DNA of 64,000 nt from Mycobacterium sp. Aquia_216. GTDB lineage: Bacteria > Actinomycetota > Actinomycetes > Mycobacteriales > Mycobacteriaceae. The notes under the pieces were generated by a model. It was not told where the DNA came from. It did not search any database and saw nothing but the letters and a program-made list of their open reading frames with translations. The position numbers and the translations under genes are program-made. The stretch covers positions 1,426,001 to 1,490,000 of the forward strand of contig NZ_CP113529.1 in NCBI RefSeq assembly GCF_026723865.1, read 5' to 3'. Positions 60,729-64,000 of the stretch are shown piece by piece (position 1 is the stretch's first letter; each line of letters starts with the position of its first letter).

Positions 60729-61028
60729 GCCAACCCTCGGACCGGCGGGCTGTAGACCGAAACATATTCTATTGCAATCAAATTCGCCCCGGGGCCGGCT
60801 CGGCGCGCTCGGGTCTTGACCTGCAGACCCTCTTCGCGCCTGGAACACGCCGCCGTTGGCATCGCCGATCCGGCGCGTCGTAAACTACTCGAAGAGACGG
60901 TTGTGCCTTTCAGAACGAATCGGAGTTCTGATCATCGCTTGGAATCGGCTGTATTGATTCAATGCCAACGCACGCTGGGCGCCGTTTGACGGCGGAGCTA
61001 GGCACGCTCGGGAGAAGAAGGAGCAGAA
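60729..61028. other. Spacer between dnaE2 and the SDR gene, with a short inverted repeat
   Basis: 300 bases without a gene. CAGAAC-GAATCGGA-GTTCTG (60911-60930) is a perfect 6-bp inverted repeat with an 8-base spacer, a possible operator. GAATCGG recurs at about 60942. No terminator hairpin is obvious directly after dnaE2. A frame runs through the spacer in a dnaE2 shadow frame but has no support. Confidence 0.4.
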
Positions 61029-61874
61029 GTGTCGGAAAAGGTGTGGTTTCTCACCGGAGCGTCTCGTGGATTTGGGCTTGAGATCGCCCGCAAGATCCTG
61101 GCTCAAGGAGATCGGGTGGTGGCCACCGCGCGGCGCGCGGAGCAGATCCTCACCCACCTTCCCGACGCCGGCGACGCCCTGCTCCCGATCGACCTCGATG
61201 TCACCAATGCCGATCAAGCGGCCCAGGCGGTCCGGTCGGCGGTCGACGCGTTCGGCCGGATCGACGTGCTGGTGAACAACGCCGGCCGCGGACTGCTCGG
61301 CGCCGTCGAGGAGGCTTCCGACGCCTCGGTCCGAGCCGTCTACGAGGTCAACGTGTTCGGCACCCTGACGATGCAGCGGGCGGTGCTGCCGATCATGCGT
61401 CGGCAGCGCTGCGGTCACATCATCAACATCAGCTCGGTCGGCGGACTGCTCGGTTCGCCCGGGTGGGGCATCTACTGCTCGACCAAGTTTGCGATGGAAG
61501 GGTTCAGCGAGGCGCTGGCCAAAGAGGTTCGGCCGCTGGGGATCTGGGTCACGATCGTCGAACCCGGCTATTTCCGTACCGATTTCCTCGACGTGTCCAG
61601 CCTCGGCACCGAAGAGACCGTCATCGCCGACTACGAATCCACCGCCGGGGCCGTGCGCGCGCACGCGGCGGACGTCAACCACGCCCAGCCCGGTGACCCG
61701 ATCAAGGCGGCCGCGGCCATCGTCGACATCGCGTCGGCCGCCGAGCCGCCCCTGCATCTGCTGCTGGGCACCGACTGCGTCGCCGCGGTGGAGGCCAAGA
61801 TCGACGACCTCGAGGCCGACATCGACGCGTGGCGGACACTCTCGACGTCGACCGACCTAGAGTCCAATACATGA
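61029..61874 (+). CDS. Short-chain dehydrogenase/reductase
   Basis: A 281-residue classical SDR: cofactor motif VWFLTGASRGFGLEIARKIL, NNAGRGLLGAV, ISSVGG and the catalytic YCSTKFAMEG. It binds NAD(P)H, and its substrate is unknown. AAGGAGCAGAA precedes GTG 61029. The stop overlaps the ATG of the nitroreductase gene by 4 bases, so the pair is co-translated and may act in one redox pathway. Confidence 0.93.
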   Translation: MSEKVWFLTGASRGFGLEIARKILAQGDRVVATARRAEQILTHLPDAGDALLPIDLDVTNADQAAQAVRSAVDAFGRIDVLVNNAGRGLLGAVEEASDASVRAVYEVNVFGTLTMQRAVLPIMRRQRCGHIINISSVGGLLGSPGWGIYCSTKFAMEGFSEALAKEVRPLGIWVTIVEPGYFRTDFLDVSSLGTEETVIADYESTAGAVRAHAADVNHAQPGDPIKAAAAIVDIASAAEPPLHLLLGTDCVAAVEAKIDDLEADIDAWRTLSTSTDLESNT

Positions 61875-62515
61875 CCCTCAACTTGTCCGTCGACGAACTC
61901 CTGACCACCACCCGCTCGGTTCGCAAACGCCTGGACTTCGACAAGCCGGTGTCCCGTGAAGTCCTGACCGAATGCCTCGAGCTGGCGTTGCAGGCGCCGA
62001 CCGGCTCCAACGCGCAGGGCTGGCAGTGGCTGTTCGTCGAAGACGCCGAGAAGAAGAAGGCCATCGGCGACATCTACCTCGAGCGGGCCCGGCTCTACCT
62101 CAGCACGCCGAAGCCCGCATACCCGGAGGGCGACACCCGCGGCGAACGGATGCCCAAGGTCGTCGACTCGGCGCTGTACCTTGCCGAGCGCATGCACGAG
62201 GCGCCGGTGCTGCTGATCCCGTGTCTCGAAGGCCGTCCAGACAAGTCGCCGCTGGGCGGGGTGTCATTCTGGGCCTCGCTGTTCCCGGCCGTCTGGAGTT
62301 TCTGCCTGGCGCTGCGTTCCCGCGGGCTGGGCTCGTGCTGGACGACGCTGCATCTGGTCGGCGACGGCGAACGCGAAGCCGCCGAGGTGCTCGGCATCCC
62401 CTACGACGACTACAGCCAGGGTGGGCTGTTCCCGATCGCCTACACCAAAGGCACCGACTTCAAGCCGGCGAAGCGGCTGCCCGCCGAGACCCTGACGCAC
62501 TGGAACACCTGGTAA
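61871..62515 (+). CDS. Nitroreductase family protein (Rv3368c-like)
   Basis: A 214-residue FMN-type nitroreductase, the length of Rv3368c. RSVRKRLDFDKPVSREVL and ALQAPTGSNAQGWQWLFVED form the flavin site, and GLGSCWTTLHL and YDDYSQGGLFPIAYT are conserved with the M. tuberculosis protein as I recall it. Members reduce nitro or quinone compounds with NAD(P)H; the physiological substrate is unknown. ATG 61871 overlaps the SDR stop by 4 bases. Confidence 0.92.
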   Translation: MTLNLSVDELLTTTRSVRKRLDFDKPVSREVLTECLELALQAPTGSNAQGWQWLFVEDAEKKKAIGDIYLERARLYLSTPKPAYPEGDTRGERMPKVVDSALYLAERMHEAPVLLIPCLEGRPDKSPLGGVSFWASLFPAVWSFCLALRSRGLGSCWTTLHLVGDGEREAAEVLGIPYDDYSQGGLFPIAYTKGTDFKPAKRLPAETLTHWNTW

Positions 62516-62605
62516 CTCAGGTCTGCGATGGCCGGACCTCGAGATCCTCGGCCGCGAACCCCGCGATCGGCGGCGCCGAACGAGGCAAGGGGCCCGGGAT
62601 TATCC

Positions 62606-63070
62606 CTACCTCGCCCCGGGGTAGCCGTGCTGGCGCCACGCTTCGTAGATCGCGATCGCCGCGGCGTTCGACAGGTTCAGTGAGCGCCGGCCCGCCAGCA
62701 TCGGGATGCGCACCTGCGCGGTGATGTGCGTGTCGGCCAGGGTCGCCGCGTCCAGCCCGTCGGGTTCCGGGCCGAACATCAACACGTCACCGGGCCGATA
62801 GGCGACGTCGGCGTACGACGTCGACGCGTGCGCGGTGAAGGCGAACACCCGCGCCGGCAGCAGCGCACTCCAGGCGTCCTGCAGGGTCGCGTGCACCGTG
62901 ACCGACGCAAGATCGTGGTAGTCCAATCCAGCGCGGCGGACCTTCGGTTCGGACAGGTCGAAGCCCATCGGCTCAACCAGATGCAATTCGGCGCCGGTAG
63001 CCGCGGCCGTCCGGATGGCGTTGCCCGTATTCGGCGGGATCCGCGGCGACACGAACATCAGCCGGAACAC
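62606..63070 (-). CDS. trmL: tRNA (cytidine/uridine-2'-O)-methyltransferase TrmL, SpoU family
   Basis: A 154-residue SPOUT methyltransferase with the trefoil-knot motifs: FVSPRIPPNTGNAIRTAAAT, VLMFGPEPDGL and VRIPMLAGRRSLNLSNAAAI. TrmL 2'-O-methylates the wobble base 34 of certain leucine tRNAs. It corresponds to Rv3366. GTG 63070 is the start. It is divergent from the Ddn-family gene with only 29 bases between them. Confidence 0.95.
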   Translation of the reverse strand: MFRLMFVSPRIPPNTGNAIRTAAATGAELHLVEPMGFDLSEPKVRRAGLDYHDLASVTVHATLQDAWSALLPARVFAFTAHASTSYADVAYRPGDVLMFGPEPDGLDAATLADTHITAQVRIPMLAGRRSLNLSNAAAIAIYEAWRQHGYPGAR

Positions 63071-63099
63071 AGCAGACTCCCTTTGTTGTTGAGCAGGGC

Positions 63100-63522
63100 A
63101 TGACGGATCAAGTACAGCTCAGCACTACCGACTGGGTGCGCGAGCAGACCGAACAAATTCTGGCGCAGGGCACCACGGATGGCGTTGAGATCTTGGACCG
63201 GCCCGTCGTCCTGTTCACGGTGATCGGCGCGAAGAGTGGGCTCAAACGGTACGTGCCACTGATGCGCGTGGAAAAGGACGGACGCTACGCGATGGTCGGC
63301 TCCATCGGAGGAGCCCCGAAGCACCCGACGTGGTACCACAACGTCAAGGCCAACCCGAATGTGACTGTGCAAGACGGCGACAAGGTCTTCGAGTTGACGG
63401 CACGCGAAGTCCACGGCGCCGAACGCGAGGAGTGGTGGCAGACGGCGGTCGAGGCCTACCCCGTGTACGTCGAGTTGCAGAAGCTGACGGACAGGACGAT
63501 CCCGATATTCGTCCTGGAATGA
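63100..63522 (+). CDS. Deazaflavin-dependent nitroreductase (Ddn) family protein
   Basis: A 140-residue split-barrel protein of the F420-binding Ddn/FDOR-A type: VVLFTVIGAKSGLKRYVPLM, YAMVGSIGGAPKHPTWYHNV and a NPNVTVQDGDKVFEL motif. Relatives reduce quinones with F420H2, and one activates nitroimidazole prodrugs. The physiological substrate is not deducible. It is followed 7 bases later by a methyltransferase gene on the same strand. Confidence 0.92.
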   Translation: MTDQVQLSTTDWVREQTEQILAQGTTDGVEILDRPVVLFTVIGAKSGLKRYVPLMRVEKDGRYAMVGSIGGAPKHPTWYHNVKANPNVTVQDGDKVFELTAREVHGAEREEWWQTAVEAYPVYVELQKLTDRTIPIFVLE

Positions 63523-63529
63523 TGGTCAG

Positions 63530-64000
63530 ATGGTCGAGCAGAGTCTCTGGATGCAGAAGGTTTCCGCCGATCCCGGCCATTCGAACTGGTATATCGAGCG
63601 TTTCCGTGCCATGGCCCGCGCCGGTGACGATCTGGCCGGGGAGGCCCGCCTGGTGGACGCCTTGGCGCCCCGCGGTGCCCACATCCTCGATGCCGGCTGC
63701 GGCCCCGGCCGGTTGGGCGGATATCTGGCCCAGGTCGGCCACCGGGTGGTCGGCGTCGACGTAGACCCGGCGCTCATCGCCGCCGCCGAGCAGGATTATC
63801 CCGGACCGCGCTGGCTCGTCGGCGACCTCGCCGAATTGGACTTGCCCGCGCGCGGCATCGTCGAACCGTTCGACGTCGTCGTGTCCGCCGGCAACGTCAT
63901 GGCGTTCCTTGCCCCGAGCACCCGGGCCCAGGTGCTGAACCGCCTGCGTGCCCACGTCGCCGACGACGGCCGGGCGGCGATCGGCTTCGGTGCCGGCCGC
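63530..64000 (+). CDS. Class I SAM-dependent methyltransferase, N-terminal part (runs off the window)
   Basis: ATG 63530 opens a frame to the window end, 157 residues: MVEQSLWMQKVSADPGHSNW at the start, the SAM-binding motif ILDAGCGPGRLGGYLAQVGH, VVGVDVDPALIAAAEQD and VVVSAGNVMAFLAP. This is a UbiE/Methyltransf_25-type fold. No substrate can be assigned. The overlapping frame 63330-63764 is a shadow of this gene and the one before it. Confidence 0.85.
   Translation, partial: MVEQSLWMQKVSADPGHSNWYIERFRAMARAGDDLAGEARLVDALAPRGAHILDAGCGPGRLGGYLAQVGHRVVGVDVDPALIAAAEQDYPGPRWLVGDLAELDLPARGIVEPFDVVVSAGNVMAFLAPSTRAQVLNRLRAHVADDGRAAIGFGAGR

Noticed and set aside
57516..60848. 1110-codon minus-strand frame opposite dnaE2
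   Set aside because: It lies antisense to dnaE2 for nearly its entire length and shows no protein family motifs.

Overview
The window reads as a chromosomal segment of a Mycobacterium, most likely a non-tuberculous species. It is GC-rich and uses many GTG and TTG starts. It carries mycobacterial hallmarks: whiB3, sigD with its anti-sigma factor, a His-tailed groEL1, choD, the imuA'-imuB/dnaE2 SOS mutagenesis genes, otsB2, a DGAT and many F420-type enzymes. Gene order follows, in reverse orientation, the M. tuberculosis stretch I recall as Rv3437 down to about Rv3366. Several blocks are inserted or missing. Rv numbers and comparisons with M. tuberculosis are from memory, not from a search.

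Layout. 0-4.8 kb: a partial membrane gene, glmS, two tandem DUF4436 membrane proteins and a rhomboid-like protein. 4.8-11.1 kb: a tight three-gene operon that I do not place in M. tuberculosis. It encodes a GCS2/ATP-grasp double ligase, an asparagine-synthase-type amidotransferase and an S9 peptidase, and looks like a pathway for a small amidated peptide or osmolyte. 11.1-20 kb: a TIGR00027-type methyltransferase, then nnrE/D, gadB, alr, an alpha/beta hydrolase and the overlapping tsaE-tsaB-rimI-tsaD genes for t6A tRNA modification, with a MIRU-like repeat between rimI and tsaD. 20-22.3 kb: CIRCE-controlled groES-groEL1 with strong RNA hairpins.

22.3-31.1 kb is an accessory catabolic block between groEL1 and whiB3. 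It holds three luciferase-like (F420-type) oxidoreductases, a TetR regulator divergent from an ALDH/amidohydrolase operon, OsmC, and a DUF35 + thiolase pair. 31.2-39.3 kb: whiB3, an AT-rich hairpin-bearing spacer, the Rv3415c-like gene, sigD, rsdA, DUF5319, guaB2-guaB3 and choD. 39.2-45.7 kb: an Rv3406-type dioxygenase with a palindromic operator, a GH65/beta-phosphoglucomutase pair, a 0.7-kb gene-poor gap and guaA.

45.7-53.8 kb: SOS-boxed imuA'-imuB, an extra KasB-like ketoacyl synthase, a nucleoside hydrolase, an AcrA1-type acyl reductase and the LpqD pseudo-phosphatase lipoprotein. 53.8-64 kb: htdY-like hydratase, otsB2, DGAT, SOS-boxed dnaE2, an SDR, a nitroreductase, trmL, a Ddn-family protein and a methyltransferase cut by the window end. 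I saw no rRNA, tRNA, CRISPR array, insertion sequence or prophage gene.
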